Assembly: GCA_947630555.1 (NCBI GenBank)
Contig: CANRIA010000007.1
Span: forward strand, 1-64,000
Direction of reading: 5' to 3'
From: an uncultured Clostridia bacterium
Lineage (GTDB): Bacteria; Bacillota; Clostridia; Oscillospirales; Ruminococcaceae
DNA length: 64,000 nucleotides
Part shown: positions 1-8,708 of the stretch, piece by piece
Position numbering within the stretch: position 1 is the stretch's first letter
Layout: every line of letters begins with the position of its first letter
Program-made: the position numbers and the translations under genes
The notes under the pieces: model-generated
Databases searched by the model: none
What the model was told of the DNA's origin: nothing
The model's input: only the letters and a program-made list of their open reading frames with translations

Positions 1-800
1 CGGCAAAACAGTTCCATCATTTCCTGCTCGCTGTCGCATTCAAACAGCCTGTTCAGCCCGTGGCTTCCCACCGAGCCCAGCACCGTGACCATTTTCTTGC
101 TTATCTCCTCGGGCGGCGCGTTGAAGTATGCTTTCATGCGGTACGCGTTTACAAAATTTCTTATGTGCACGCCTGCCTTCACGGGTTCCATAATAAGCTT
201 CGCATCGCTTTTTGAAAGGTCTTTCTCAATGCTTCCAAGCAGCCTTTTATAGTAAAGCTGTGCAAAGGCATTTTCTATCTCCGTCATGTCGCCCTGCTTG
301 CTTTCTTTAACTATTATATCACACAGCGGCGAATATTTTGTATGCTCCAGCTTTCTTGCAAGTTCCTCAACATTTTTGCATGCCGCAAGTTCGTAAAAGT
401 CAATTGAGCTGCTCTTAGCAAAATATGTCGGCATTGAGTTTAAAAACGAAGTCTTCTCACCGCTGTCTATCGTCCTTATCAGTATCAGCAAAAGCTCGTT
501 TTCATATCTTTCGCTCACAAGGTCGTAAAACTGCTTTTTGCCAAGGTGCTGAAAATCCCTCAGATCTATAAATATCTCAAAACTGCGCTTTTTCAAAAGT
601 TCTTCTATATATCCTCTGTGAACGGTGTTTACGTCTATATCCGCAAAAGTATCTTTAAATCCCTCGCGGTCTTTCAGATACTGCGCCACCTCTGCCACGC
701 TGCCCTTCGAGGAAAGTATCCTGTAGTCCTCGCCCGTCAGCATACGCCCGTGCATAGCCCTTATTTTAGTTATAGTAGCGTTTAACGATGCCTTGTTCAA
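1..800 (-). CDS. atpC: V-type ATPase subunit C (partial, runs off the window)
   Basis: Central-stalk subunit C (the eukaryotic d type) of a V-type Na+/H+ ATPase, linking the rotor to the membrane ring. The minus strand reads open from a TTG at 800 to the window edge, about 266 residues. The N-terminus reads NKASLNATITKIRAMHGRML, typical of the subunit C family. The TTG start is forced: an in-frame TGA lies at 809-807, no ATG intervenes, and an AGGCGGTG ribosome site sits about 7 bases upstream. It follows the G/H subunit gene by 42 bases, so both belong to one ATPase operon continuing to the left. Family assignment is from sequence recall. Confidence 0.85.
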   Translation of the reverse strand, partial: MNKASLNATITKIRAMHGRMLTGEDYRILSSKGSVAEVAQYLKDREGFKDTFADIDVNTVHRGYIEELLKKRSFEIFIDLRDFQHLGKKQFYDLVSERYENELLLILIRTIDSGEKTSFLNSMPTYFAKSSSIDFYELAACKNVEELARKLEHTKYSPLCDIIVKESKQGDMTEIENAFAQLYYKRLLGSIEKDLSKSDAKLIMEPVKAGVHIRNFVNAYRMKAYFNAPPEEISKKMVTVLGSVGSHGLNRLFECDSEQEMMELFC

Positions 801-842
801 AACGTTTCACCGCCTTTGCCAAAAAGTTTTAAAAGCTTTATC

Positions 843-1151
843 TCAGCCGTTTACTATGCTTTCAAAAATGCGCTTTTGCCACGCCTCGCTGTTTTGTTCA
901 AACGCCTTGTCAAGCCGCGCAATTGCCGCATCTTTTTCGTCAAGCAGCTTTTTCTGCTCTTTCTCGGCGTTTGCGCGCTCTGCCTTTTCATATTCGGCTG
1001 ACTTTTTCTCAGCCGCCGCAGCTATGTCGCTCTCCATGCTCTTAACGCTCTCGTGAGCCTCGCTCATAAGGCTGTCGCGCTTTTCTTCGGCGCTTTTCAT
1101 CATCTCTTTGGCGGTGTTGTCCGTTTCAAGAATAGCTGATATAACGTCCAT
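843..1151 (-). CDS. V-type ATPase subunit G/H-like coiled-coil protein
   Basis: Short (102 aa), highly charged, Ala/Glu/Lys-rich protein predicted to be almost entirely one helix. This matches the peripheral-stalk G/H subunits that pair with subunit E in V-type ATPases. Position directly upstream of subunit C supports the call; sequence alone would only say coiled coil. It is probably the first gene of the operon, because the next 320 bases upstream hold only promoter-like sequence and the next gene is divergent. Confidence 0.75.
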   Translation of the reverse strand: MDVISAILETDNTAKEMMKSAEEKRDSLMSEAHESVKSMESDIAAAAEKKSAEYEKAERANAEKEQKKLLDEKDAAIARLDKAFEQNSEAWQKRIFESIVNG

Positions 1152-1473
1152 AAAGTAAGACTCCCTTCATACATCTATTCATACATCTATAAATATACTA
1201 TACTTATACTATACTCTTTTAATCTGTTTTGTCAATAGAAATACGAATATTATTGTATTCTTGCACAGTTTTTATGTTGAATACGCCAACATTTCGGGCA
1301 ATATATCAGTTAATTTCCCTGCCGCTGTGCACTTGCACAATTCTCAGCGTTTACGACAAAACATTTGTTTAGTTTTCATAATATACTATTGACGTATCGC
1401 CTGAAAAGAGGTAAAATATATTTGAGGGTATTTTACCTTACTTTGATACACGAAAGGAGGATGTGTATACGGC
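1152..1473. other. Divergent intergenic region, V-ATPase operon / CBS gene
   Basis: This 322-base AT-rich gap separates the minus-strand ATPase operon from the plus-strand CBS gene. The part next to the ATPase genes has repeated TATACT-like hexamers (about 1195-1215) that could serve as -10 boxes, but no -35 was settled. The CBS promoter lies at its right end. No ORF or RNA gene was recognised in it. Confidence 0.5.
1389..1437 (+). promoter_or_regulatory. Promoter with overlapping palindrome for the CBS gene
   Basis: TTGACG (1389-1394) and TAAAAT (1412-1417) are separated by 17 bases. The -10 box lies inside the left arm of an inverted repeat, AGGTAAAAT (1409-1417) and ATTTTACCT (1430-1438), so a dimeric repressor could bind across the -10 and start site. 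The hexamers and the repeat are seen; the regulator is unknown. Confidence 0.65.
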
Positions 1474-1914
1474 ATGAATATTCTCTTTTTGCTAAAGCCC
1501 AAGCAAGAGGTCGCGCACCTTGTAAGCGACTGCACAGTTAGACAGGCGCTTGAAAAAATGCGCTCGTCGGGCTACACCGCAATACCCATAATAAACAGAG
1601 AGGGAGAGTATATAGCGACCGTTACCGAGGGCGACTTTTTGTGGCTTGTGCTCGGCTGCGGGACCGACATACTGAAAAAGACGGAGCATATGCCGCTTGA
1701 GTCTGTAAAACTGCGGACTGTAAACAAAGCGGTAAGCGTAAATGCAAAGCTTGAAGACCTGCTTTTAATGACGATGAACCAGAACTTCGTACCCGTTGTG
1801 GACGACAGAAATATGTTCATAGGCATAATAACAAGGCGTGATGTTCTTCAATATTTTTACAACAAGCTGCAAAATGAAAAGACCGCTGAGAAGAAAATCT
1901 CTCAGCAGGCTTAA
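1474..1914 (+). CDS. Twin CBS-domain protein, DarB/CbpB-like
   Basis: A 146-aa protein made of two CBS motifs (about residues 10-65 and 80-135) with nothing else attached. CBS pairs bind adenine nucleotides. The segments GYTAIPII and FIGIITRRDVL resemble DarB (CbpB) of Bacillus and Listeria, which binds c-di-AMP and controls the (p)ppGpp synthetase Rel and pyruvate carboxylase. That ligand and those partners are inferred by similarity, not shown here. AGGAGGATG upstream is a strong ribosome site. The gene is monocistronic: its own promoter in front, a terminator behind. Confidence 0.75.
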   Translation: MNILFLLKPKQEVAHLVSDCTVRQALEKMRSSGYTAIPIINREGEYIATVTEGDFLWLVLGCGTDILKKTEHMPLESVKLRTVNKAVSVNAKLEDLLLMTMNQNFVPVVDDRNMFIGIITRRDVLQYFYNKLQNEKTAEKKISQQA

Positions 1915-1934
1915 CAAGGTTATATAAAAAACAT

Positions 1935-1963
1935 GGACTGCATAATAAATGCAGTCCTTTTTT
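1935..1963. terminator. Bidirectional rho-independent terminator
   Basis: Perfect 9-bp stem GGACTGCAT / ATGCAGTCC with a 5-base loop, followed by six T on the plus strand and preceded by an A run that gives a T run on the minus strand. It ends both the CBS gene and the convergent spoIVA transcript. Confidence 0.9.
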
Positions 1964-1964
1964 A

Positions 1965-3440
1965 TTAAAGTATCAGGCAGATGAGCCCCGAACAGCCCTC
2001 GTTTATCATGCGCTCAACTGTTTCGGCAAGCTTGCCGCGCGCTTCTTCGGGCATTTTTGAAAGCTTGTTGTGCAGCCCCTCGCCCACCAGTTCGTGAAGC
2101 GATTTGCCGAAAATATTGCTGTCCCATATCTTTTCGGGCGATTCCTCAAAATCGTTCAGCATATAAAGCACCAGTTCCTCCGACTGCTTTTCGCTGCCGA
2201 CTATCGGGCACACCTCGGCTTCAATGTTCGCTTTCAGAAGATGTATAGAGGGCGCGGTGGCTTTGAGGCGCACGCCGTATTTGCCGCCCTGCTTTATTAT
2301 CTCAGGTTCGTCAAGAGTAAGTTCCTCAATAGACGGCATAACTATGCCATAGCCCGTTTCCTCAAGCTGCTCCAGCGCCTCCGAGAACTTTTCAAACTTG
2401 CTGCGTATCTTCACAAGCTCCAGTATCTGCGGCATAAGGTCGCTCTCGCCCGTTATCTCCAGTCCCGTCGCCTCGCCGATAATTTTGAAGAACAAGTCTT
2501 TGTTGGTGGTAACCTCAATTACCGCGCTGCCCGTTCCCATGTCTATAGAGGCTATTTTAGAGTTTACTATATGCTCACATTCCGTCAGCTTTTCGGCAAA
2601 GCATTTTATGTCCTTTATTGCCGCAACGCTTTCGGCGCAGCTTTTTATCGTGCTGAAAATATCTTCTTTCAGCCAGTGACCCTTATCAAGAGCTGCTATC
2701 CACCTTGGCAGGTCTATGTTTATCTCTTTTACGGGGAATGCGTTCAGTATCTGCGAAAGTATGCTCTTTATGTCGTCTTCCGCAAGTTCTAAGCAGTTTA
2801 CCGCAATAACGCACGCGCCATACTTTTCCGAGAGCCTCTCGCACAGCGCCTTTGTTTCTTTGGAATTTGGCGTGGTGGTGTTCATAAGCACCACAAACGG
2901 CTTGCCTATCTCTTTAAGCTCGTTTATAATGCGTTCTTCGCATTCTTCATACTCATCGCGCGGCAGGTCTGTAATAGAACCGTCAGTAGTTATCACAAGC
3001 CCTATAGTCGAGTGCTCCGTTATCACCTTTTGCGTGCCCACCTCAGCCGCCATGTTGAACGGCACAGGGTCATCAAACCATGGGGTGTGCACCATACGCG
3101 GCGCTTCGTTCTCTATGTAGCCTATTGCGCTTGGTATTATGTAGCCAACGCAGTCTATCATGCGCACATTAAAGCGAATGTTGTCGTCAATGCATATTTC
3201 AACCGCTTCTTCGGGTATGAATTTCGGCTCGGTGGTCATTATCGTCTTTCCGCCCGAAGACTGCGGCAGTTCGTCTACCGCCCTTTCCCTGCGAAAGTCG
3301 CTTTCAATGTTGGGTATAACAAGGCTCTCCATAAACTGCTTTATGAATGTCGATTTGCCGGTGCGCACAGGCCCTACCACTCCGATATAGATGTCGCCGC
3401 CCGTGCGTTTGGCAATATCTTTATAGATGTCATTGTTCAT
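1965..3440 (-). CDS. spoIVA: Stage IV sporulation protein A (spore coat ATPase)
   Basis: Polymerising ATPase that forms the basement layer of the spore coat on the forespore surface. The protein is 491 aa, essentially the family length (about 490). It has a Walker A loop GPVRTGKST at residues 23-31, the segment MIDCVGY near 95, and the conserved C-terminus GCSGLICLIL that helps localisation. ATG at 3440 has an AGAAAGGAA ribosome site. sipL ends 27 bases upstream, so both are in one transcript. It implies the organism has, or recently had, endospore formation. Confidence 0.95.
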   Translation of the reverse strand: MNNDIYKDIAKRTGGDIYIGVVGPVRTGKSTFIKQFMESLVIPNIESDFRRERAVDELPQSSGGKTIMTTEPKFIPEEAVEICIDDNIRFNVRMIDCVGYIIPSAIGYIENEAPRMVHTPWFDDPVPFNMAAEVGTQKVITEHSTIGLVITTDGSITDLPRDEYEECEERIINELKEIGKPFVVLMNTTTPNSKETKALCERLSEKYGACVIAVNCLELAEDDIKSILSQILNAFPVKEINIDLPRWIAALDKGHWLKEDIFSTIKSCAESVAAIKDIKCFAEKLTECEHIVNSKIASIDMGTGSAVIEVTTNKDLFFKIIGEATGLEITGESDLMPQILELVKIRSKFEKFSEALEQLEETGYGIVMPSIEELTLDEPEIIKQGGKYGVRLKATAPSIHLLKANIEAEVCPIVGSEKQSEELVLYMLNDFEESPEKIWDSNIFGKSLHELVGEGLHNKLSKMPEEARGKLAETVERMINEGCSGLICLIL

Positions 3441-3467
3441 ATGCTCGGTTTCCTTTCTGTAATGCAG

Positions 3468-5012
3468 TCATTCTATATCGGGTATAAGCAGCATTTTGTC
3501 CTCGGCAAGTATGTCAGATGCAAGGTCGTTCTCACCCGTTATCGCCGATACAGGTATACGGTATTTCTTTGCTATGTCCCATACCCTCTCGCCGCTTTTT
3601 GCATAGTAAAGCTTAAGCGCGCTCTGCCTTGCCCTTTCGGTCTGCTCTTCTGATATTTTTATATCTGTTATAAGCCGCTTTGTAATAAGCTTTGAAACAG
3701 TTCCGCATATGCTCAGATCTGCCTTTATTTCAACGGTAGAGGGGTCGCACAGCGTGTATGAGCAGCCGACTATATCCACCCTAGGCTCTAAAATGCTGTC
3801 CTGCGTGGCGCACTCGCTTTCTATAACGTGTTCAAAAGCCGTGTCGCTCTCTAAATATATCGGCACGCCGCTGTCGTTTCTGCCAACCAGCGCAAACGAG
3901 AGATTTCCGCTTACAATAAGGCTGTTTTTGTCAAAGCTGAACCTGCCGCTCACGTTTGAAACATCGCACCAGTTATCGTATACCGCAGCAATCTCGCCGT
4001 CCTGGCAAGTAAGCCTTGCGGTATGGGTGTGCGGCTCGCATATCTCAACGGGAACGCTCTCTATCTTCTCGTCGCTCTTGTCAATGTCAAGGTCATAGCC
4101 TGTGGAGAATACATCTGTCACAAGCTCTCCCGTTTCGTATTTTACCGCGCGGCAGTTTACCAGCAGCACTATCTCACATTCAAGCGACTTCTGATCATCT
4201 CCCTTTACTATAACGCTGCAGCCGCTCTGTATAAGGTCAACGTAATTTTCATAACGCTCGTCAATGCCGTCAATGTCCATTATCTGGCTGAATGGCACCG
4301 AAAAACGCATAGTTTCAAGGCTTGCGCTGTCTTCGCCGTTTTCGCTGCTGTAAAGAACATTTATATACGCATCGCCCTTTATTACCAGTTTGCCGGATAC
4401 CAGCTTTTTCTCGCCCAGTGTTGCAATGCAATCGCTGCGTATTACAGAAGATATAGGCGGCTTTGTCTCGCCAAGTTCCAGTTCTTCTACAATGGTTATC
4501 CTCTTTGAGGCATACAGCCTGTTTGTAGGGTATGTCACGCTCTCGTGATACATCTGTATGCCGCAGCCCACGGCATCTGCCACCGCCGACCTGCCTTTTT
4601 CGCAGCACAGCCTTACTTTAGATGTAACTGCGCCGCGCAAATCAAGTCTGCGCTGATTTACCACACGGCAGTTTATGTAGTCCGCCTTTGCCGTTACGGT
4701 AACGCACGGGTTTTTAATGCCGCTTGGTATGTCGCATGAACGTGTGTAGCTCAGTTTCTGCTCAATACAGCTGAGCTTGCTTGAATTTTCGCTGACGTAC
4801 ATTACCTTTATAACGGCGCACAGCTCATAGGTAAGCTTGTCGCCGTTTATGCTCTGCGATACTATCCTTGGCAGCAGGCGGCATTTAAGCACCCTGAATA
4901 TGTCGGGATAGTAGTCGGGAAGAATGTAGTCAAGCTCGATCGCCTGCTCGAAGCCGTTGTCAAAAGCGGTCTCCGAGGCAGTGAAGATCTCACGGTTAAG
5001 TTTAAGATCCAT
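3468..5012 (-). CDS. sipL: SipL-type protein: DUF3794 repeats plus LysM domain
   Basis: 514-aa protein with DUF3794-type beta-rich repeats over most of its length and a C-terminal LysM domain (about 466-514, starting LKLYYAKSGERVWDIAKKY). In Clostridioides difficile, SipL binds SpoIVA through its LysM domain and is needed for coat encasement; here it sits immediately upstream of spoIVA, which supports the same partnership. The start chosen is ATG 5012, with AGGAGG just upstream. A longer reading to 5222 would run through the divergent prmA promoter and start and adds no conserved sequence. Confidence 0.88.
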   Translation of the reverse strand: MDLKLNREIFTASETAFDNGFEQAIELDYILPDYYPDIFRVLKCRLLPRIVSQSINGDKLTYELCAVIKVMYVSENSSKLSCIEQKLSYTRSCDIPSGIKNPCVTVTAKADYINCRVVNQRRLDLRGAVTSKVRLCCEKGRSAVADAVGCGIQMYHESVTYPTNRLYASKRITIVEELELGETKPPISSVIRSDCIATLGEKKLVSGKLVIKGDAYINVLYSSENGEDSASLETMRFSVPFSQIMDIDGIDERYENYVDLIQSGCSVIVKGDDQKSLECEIVLLVNCRAVKYETGELVTDVFSTGYDLDIDKSDEKIESVPVEICEPHTHTARLTCQDGEIAAVYDNWCDVSNVSGRFSFDKNSLIVSGNLSFALVGRNDSGVPIYLESDTAFEHVIESECATQDSILEPRVDIVGCSYTLCDPSTVEIKADLSICGTVSKLITKRLITDIKISEEQTERARQSALKLYYAKSGERVWDIAKKYRIPVSAITGENDLASDILAEDKMLLIPDIE

Positions 5013-5130
5013 AGCTTCCTCCTGTTGTGTTTTAATTACTCGTTCAGGTATTTTGAGTGTACCTAAAACATTTATATTCACACCAAACAGGCTATATGCA
5101 TACTGCAAGCGCGTGCGCGAAAAATTACTC

Positions 5131-5159
5131 TTTACAAATATTTCAAAATATGTTATACT
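5131..5159 (+). promoter_or_regulatory. Promoter of prmA
   Basis: TTTACA (5131-5136), 17-base spacer, TATACT (5154-5159), with an extended -10 TG at 5151-5152. The start site would fall about 20 bases before the prmA ATG, giving a very short leader. Confidence 0.8.
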
Positions 5160-5188
5160 AGTAATACTACTCAAAGGAAGTGCGTTGC

Positions 5189-6160
5189 ATGGATTGGACA
5201 GAGCTGAAAATATACACCTCATCGCAGGGGGTGGATGCCCTTACGGGCAGACTTATGGATATTGGCATAAGCGGTTTTGTCATTCAGGATAAAAACGACT
5301 TTGAGGATTTTCTTCAGCACAAGGACGGCAACTGGGATTATATTGATGATGATCTGTATGAACTCAGAAACGCAGAAACGTCTGTAACCGTGTATATTTC
5401 AAACGATGCCGACGGCGCAGAAACGCTCTCTATGATAAAGCAGCAGCTTGCAGCTTTGAAAGCTTTAGATAGGGGCGGCGAGTACGGCAGGCTGGAATGC
5501 GAGTTTTCATCTATTCGAGAGCAGGACTGGGCAAACAACTGGAAGCAGTTCTTCAAACCGCTGAAAATAGGCGAAAGGCTGCTTATAAAGCCCTCGTGGG
5601 AGCAAACACAGCCGATTGATCGGCGCGTGGTGGTCGAGATAGACCCTGCGGCAAGCTTCGGCACGGGGCAGCACAACACAACGCAGCTTTGCCTTGAACT
5701 TTTGGAAGAAAACATAAAGCAAGGAGACAGGCTTCTCGACTTAGGCTGCGGCAGCGGTATACTCTCAGTCAGCGGCGTTCTGCTGGGCGCTTCATCTGCA
5801 TACGCGGTGGATATTGAACAAGGCGCTGTAACCATAGCAGCCGAAAACGCCGCCAAAAACGGCATCTCACCGGAGCGTTACAAGGCGGTGTGCGGAAATA
5901 TCACCGAGGACAGCGCCCTGCGCCAAAGCATCGGCAAAGATTACGACGTTGTGTGCGCAAACATAGTCGCCGATGTGCTTATAGCTATGTCACCGTTTTT
6001 TGCAGGCTTTTTAAAAAGCGGCGGCAGGCTGATAACTTCGGGCATTATTGAAAAACGCTTTCCCGAAGTGCTGGAATGTATCCTGAAAAACGGCTTCACA
6101 CTTACAGGCAAAAGGCAAAAGGACGACTGGATAGCCTGCTTGTTTGTAAAAAACACGTAG
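5189..6160 (+). CDS. prmA: Ribosomal protein L11 methyltransferase
   Basis: Class I SAM-dependent methyltransferase that trimethylates lysines of ribosomal protein L11. The 323-aa protein has an N-terminal substrate-binding part, the family signature DPAASFGTGQHNTT (about 152-165), the SAM motif LLDLGCGSG (about 182-190) and CANIVADVL. ATG 5189 is preferred over a GTG nine bases upstream, because AAAGGAAG lies about 8 bases before the ATG. The P-II-like gene follows after 34 bases, probably co-transcribed. Confidence 0.93.
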   Translation: MDWTELKIYTSSQGVDALTGRLMDIGISGFVIQDKNDFEDFLQHKDGNWDYIDDDLYELRNAETSVTVYISNDADGAETLSMIKQQLAALKALDRGGEYGRLECEFSSIREQDWANNWKQFFKPLKIGERLLIKPSWEQTQPIDRRVVVEIDPAASFGTGQHNTTQLCLELLEENIKQGDRLLDLGCGSGILSVSGVLLGASSAYAVDIEQGAVTIAAENAAKNGISPERYKAVCGNITEDSALRQSIGKDYDVVCANIVADVLIAMSPFFAGFLKSGGRLITSGIIEKRFPEVLECILKNGFTLTGKRQKDDWIACLFVKNT

Positions 6161-6194
6161 TTTATCCCCTCACCAAACAGAAAGGAGGTCAAAA

Positions 6195-6533
6195 ATGCAG
6201 CAGTTATTAGTGGTAATATTAAAGAAATCGGAGATCGTCGATACCCTGATGCAGTCATTTGCCGAAAAGGGCATAAAGGGCGGCACGGTCGTAGAAACAA
6301 CAGGTATGGCAAGGTCGCTCACCAAAAGCCAGAATGTGCAGATGCTTGCCGCCATTGGCACGATACTTGGAAATATTCCGCCCACCAACGGAAACATGAT
6401 AATGTTAGCGCTTCCCGAAGAACAGGTAGAAACTGCGAAAGACGTTGTGCACCAGGTGTGCGGCGACCTTTCAAAGCCCAACGCAGGCGTAATGTTTGCG
6501 CTGCCTATAACATTCTCCGAGGGTATCATATAA
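6195..6533 (+). CDS. Small P-II-like protein
   Basis: 112 aa with an alpha/beta pattern like the nitrogen regulatory P-II fold (QLLVVILKKSEIVDTLMQSF at the start). It lacks the classical T-loop uridylylation sequence of GlnB, so it belongs to a divergent P-II-like group and its ligand cannot be named. A strong AAAGGAGGT site precedes the ATG. It is placed behind prmA in an apparent two-gene operon that ends at the terminator at 6561. Confidence 0.6.
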   Translation: MQQLLVVILKKSEIVDTLMQSFAEKGIKGGTVVETTGMARSLTKSQNVQMLAAIGTILGNIPPTNGNMIMLALPEEQVETAKDVVHQVCGDLSKPNAGVMFALPITFSEGII

Positions 6534-6560
6534 ACGTTCTATTTATTTAATATTGTTGCA

Positions 6561-6596
6561 AAAAAGAGACAGGGAATTTTTCCTTGCCTCTTTTAT
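6561..6596. terminator. Bidirectional terminator between P-II-like and lysR genes
   Basis: Imperfect hairpin of AAAAGAGACAGGGAA with TTCCTTGCCTCTTTT around a short T loop, with T runs available in both directions. Confidence 0.85.
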
Positions 6597-6609
6597 ATAT
6601 GTATATTCT

Positions 6610-7524
6610 TTACTGCTTGTTTAAGTATCTTTTCAGCTCATCTATGTATTCCACTGCAAGCTTGCTCATTATAAGCTCTTTTTTTACTATATAGCCTATC
6701 TCCATTATCTCCTCGCCGCCTGCATCTTCTATCGGTATGGCAATGTAGCCGTCGCCGTTCAGTTCGCCGCATATTATGCCCGAGCACACAGTGTAGCCGT
6801 TGAGCCCCACCATAAGATTAAGTATAGTAGCCCTGTCGCTTACCTTTATCATTCGCGGATAGTGGTTTGTGCTGAATATCTCCTCCGCGTAGTAAAACGA
6901 GCTCTCTCCGCCCTGCTCAAACGACAGACACGGGTAGTCTTCCAGTTCTTTAAAACTTACGCTCTCGCTTTCTGCCAGCGGGTGGCTCTTGCTCATATAT
7001 GCGTATGCCTTGCAGTCTATCAGCTTGTGAAATTCCAGCCCGTTTGAGGAGAGAACCTTCATCATAGCCTTGCGGTTAAAATCGCTCAGATAAATAACGC
7101 CTATCTCGCTGCGCATGGTGCTTACGTCCTCTATCACCTCGCGCGTTTTTGTCTCCCTCACCGCAAATTCATATTCGGCTGTGTTGTATCTCTTTACAAG
7201 CTCTACAAAGCTCTTCACCGCGAACGAATAATGCTGTGCCGATATAGCAAAACGCTTTTTGTGCGGCCCATTCTTGTCATACTGCTCCATAAGCGATTCA
7301 TACTGCGTGTACAAATATCTCGCAGACGACAAAAACACCACACCGTCGTTTGTCAGCGACATACCCTTGCCGCTTCGGTGAAAAATAGTTATGCCAAGCT
7401 CGTTTTCAAGCTCCCTTACTGATGATGTAAGAGACGGCTGAGATATGTAAAGTATCTGTGCCGCCTTGCTCAAAGAGCCTGCCTCAGAAATTGTTATAAT
7501 ATAGCGTAGTTGTTGCAGTGTCAT
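6610..7524 (-). CDS. LysR-family transcriptional regulator
   Basis: 304 aa, the normal LysR length. The N-terminal winged helix-turn-helix spans residues 1-60 (MTLQQLRYIITISEAGSLSK, then SKAAQILYISQPSLTSSV), with a periplasmic-binding-like effector domain from about 90 to the end. It is divergent from the Rrf2 gene 110 bases away. No adjacent metabolic operon reveals its effector. LysR proteins usually repress themselves from the divergent promoter region. Confidence 0.9.
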   Translation of the reverse strand: MTLQQLRYIITISEAGSLSKAAQILYISQPSLTSSVRELENELGITIFHRSGKGMSLTNDGVVFLSSARYLYTQYESLMEQYDKNGPHKKRFAISAQHYSFAVKSFVELVKRYNTAEYEFAVRETKTREVIEDVSTMRSEIGVIYLSDFNRKAMMKVLSSNGLEFHKLIDCKAYAYMSKSHPLAESESVSFKELEDYPCLSFEQGGESSFYYAEEIFSTNHYPRMIKVSDRATILNLMVGLNGYTVCSGIICGELNGDGYIAIPIEDAGGEEIMEIGYIVKKELIMSKLAVEYIDELKRYLNKQ

Positions 7525-7563
7525 ATTTTTTCACACTCCGTTTTAAATTTTTTTGGTTGATAC

Positions 7564-7592
7564 TTGAAAACCTATTAAATATATGTTATTAT
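7564..7592 (+). promoter_or_regulatory. Promoter of the Rrf2-family gene
   Basis: TTGAAA (7564-7569), 17-base spacer, TATTAT (7587-7592). The following 25 bases are strongly TA-alternating and could hold an autoregulatory site, but no clean dyad was found. Confidence 0.6.
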
Positions 7593-7634
7593 AGGTATAT
7601 GGATATATTATAGATGTTAGGTAAGTGATTAAGT

Positions 7635-8069
7635 ATGAAAATATCTACAAAAGGAAGATATGCCCTGCGGCTGCTGCTTGACCTTTCAGAGCACCGCGGC
7701 GACGGTTATGTTGCTCTTAAAGATGTTGCACAGCGGCAGAATATCTCAAAAAAATATCTTGAGCAGATAGTGCCCGTGCTTACAAAAAGCGGCGTTTTGC
7801 TTACAAACCGCGGCTATCAGGGCGGTTATATGCTTTCGGGCACGCCCGATAAGTACACAGTGGGCATGATCCTGCGCCTTACCGAGGGCAGCCTAGCGCC
7901 CGTTGCCTGCCTTGACTGCGACCCCATAGGCTGCGACAGAAGCGATAACTGCGCCACTTTGGCAGTATGGCAGGGGCTTTACAAGGTCATCAATGAATAT
8001 CTCGACTCTGTTACACTTCAGGATATTCTTGACAATCAGCACGCAGACGGCGGCGATTATGTTATTTGA
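7635..8069 (+). CDS. Rrf2-family regulator with a cysteine cluster
   Basis: 144-aa winged-helix regulator of the IscR/CymR/NsrR group. MKISTKGRYALRLLLDL is the family's N-terminus, and the recognition helix region is NISKKYLEQIVPVLTKSGVL. Cysteines at 92, 95, 100 and 106 fall where IscR carries its iron-sulfur ligands (92, 98, 104), so cluster binding is plausible. No isc/suf or cysteine genes lie next to it, so the regulon is unknown. It has its own promoter and a weak AGGT ribosome site. Confidence 0.88.
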   Translation: MKISTKGRYALRLLLDLSEHRGDGYVALKDVAQRQNISKKYLEQIVPVLTKSGVLLTNRGYQGGYMLSGTPDKYTVGMILRLTEGSLAPVACLDCDPIGCDRSDNCATLAVWQGLYKVINEYLDSVTLQDILDNQHADGGDYVI

Positions 8070-8153
8070 TGTGCCTATAAAAATTACACCGTAAAATATT
8101 ATAACACCTACCCAAACGGTAGTCAAGTATTTTTTAGGTAAGGAGCGCGCCCT

Positions 8154-8615
8154 TTGAAAACAAAAGTAAAAAAGATAATACCGCCAAAGCTGCCAAGTAC
8201 CAACGATATACTAAAGCTTTCAAAAAGCCTGACGAGCGATGCCACAGAGCAGAAATTTATCTGCTGCTGCCTTGCCTTAACGCTTGCCATAGCGCCCGAT
8301 AACGAGCGTGATATGTATTCTGTGGTGCTCTATGCCTCTCACTTTGCAGACGGCTTTACCGATAATACTCTTGAAACGCTGCGGCTGTGGATCGGCGGAA
8401 AACTCAGCAGAAACTACAGCGGCGACTTGCCGTGGGCAATAGTTAAAAACTTTGTCGGTTCTTATCTTTTCAAATGGCAAAAGCCGCTTATCTCTCTTGC
8501 GCTTGAATGTTATGATAATTTCAAAGATAATTTAAGCGCTGAGCTTATCTCAGGCTGCCGCGATATGATGTGCTGCTATGCACTTAAAAATACACCTCTC
8601 GATATATTGCGATAA
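8154..8615 (+). CDS. Unknown 153-aa protein
   Basis: No family recognised. The protein is helical and soluble-looking, with many cysteines (FICCCLALTLA near residue 37; CRDMMCCYAL near 138) but no spacing typical of a metal site. It starts with TTG at 8154, supported by TAAGGAG eight bases upstream. It lies 84 bases after the Rrf2 gene and could share its transcript. Confidence 0.7.
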   Translation: MKTKVKKIIPPKLPSTNDILKLSKSLTSDATEQKFICCCLALTLAIAPDNERDMYSVVLYASHFADGFTDNTLETLRLWIGGKLSRNYSGDLPWAIVKNFVGSYLFKWQKPLISLALECYDNFKDNLSAELISGCRDMMCCYALKNTPLDILR

Positions 8616-8618
8616 TAC

Positions 8619-8648
8619 TTGACAATTGCAATTAAAAAATGTTATACT
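8619..8648 (+). promoter_or_regulatory. Promoter of the repeat-rich membrane protein gene
   Basis: TTGACA (8619-8624), 18-base spacer, TATACT (8643-8648). It sits just after the stop codon of the preceding gene, so the two genes are separately expressed. Confidence 0.82.
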
Positions 8649-8708
8649 ATAGATATAATTTATAAAGATAGAAAACGATCCCCTTAATGATTTAACGGAG
8701 ATGACAAA

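Noticed and set aside
2070..2792. 240-residue open frame opposite spoIVA
   Set aside because: Shadow of spoIVA on the other strand; Tyr/Arg-rich, no ribosome site, no family.
5013..5222. 70-residue N-terminal extension of SipL
   Set aside because: It overlaps the divergent prmA promoter and start; AGGAGG lies just before ATG 5012.
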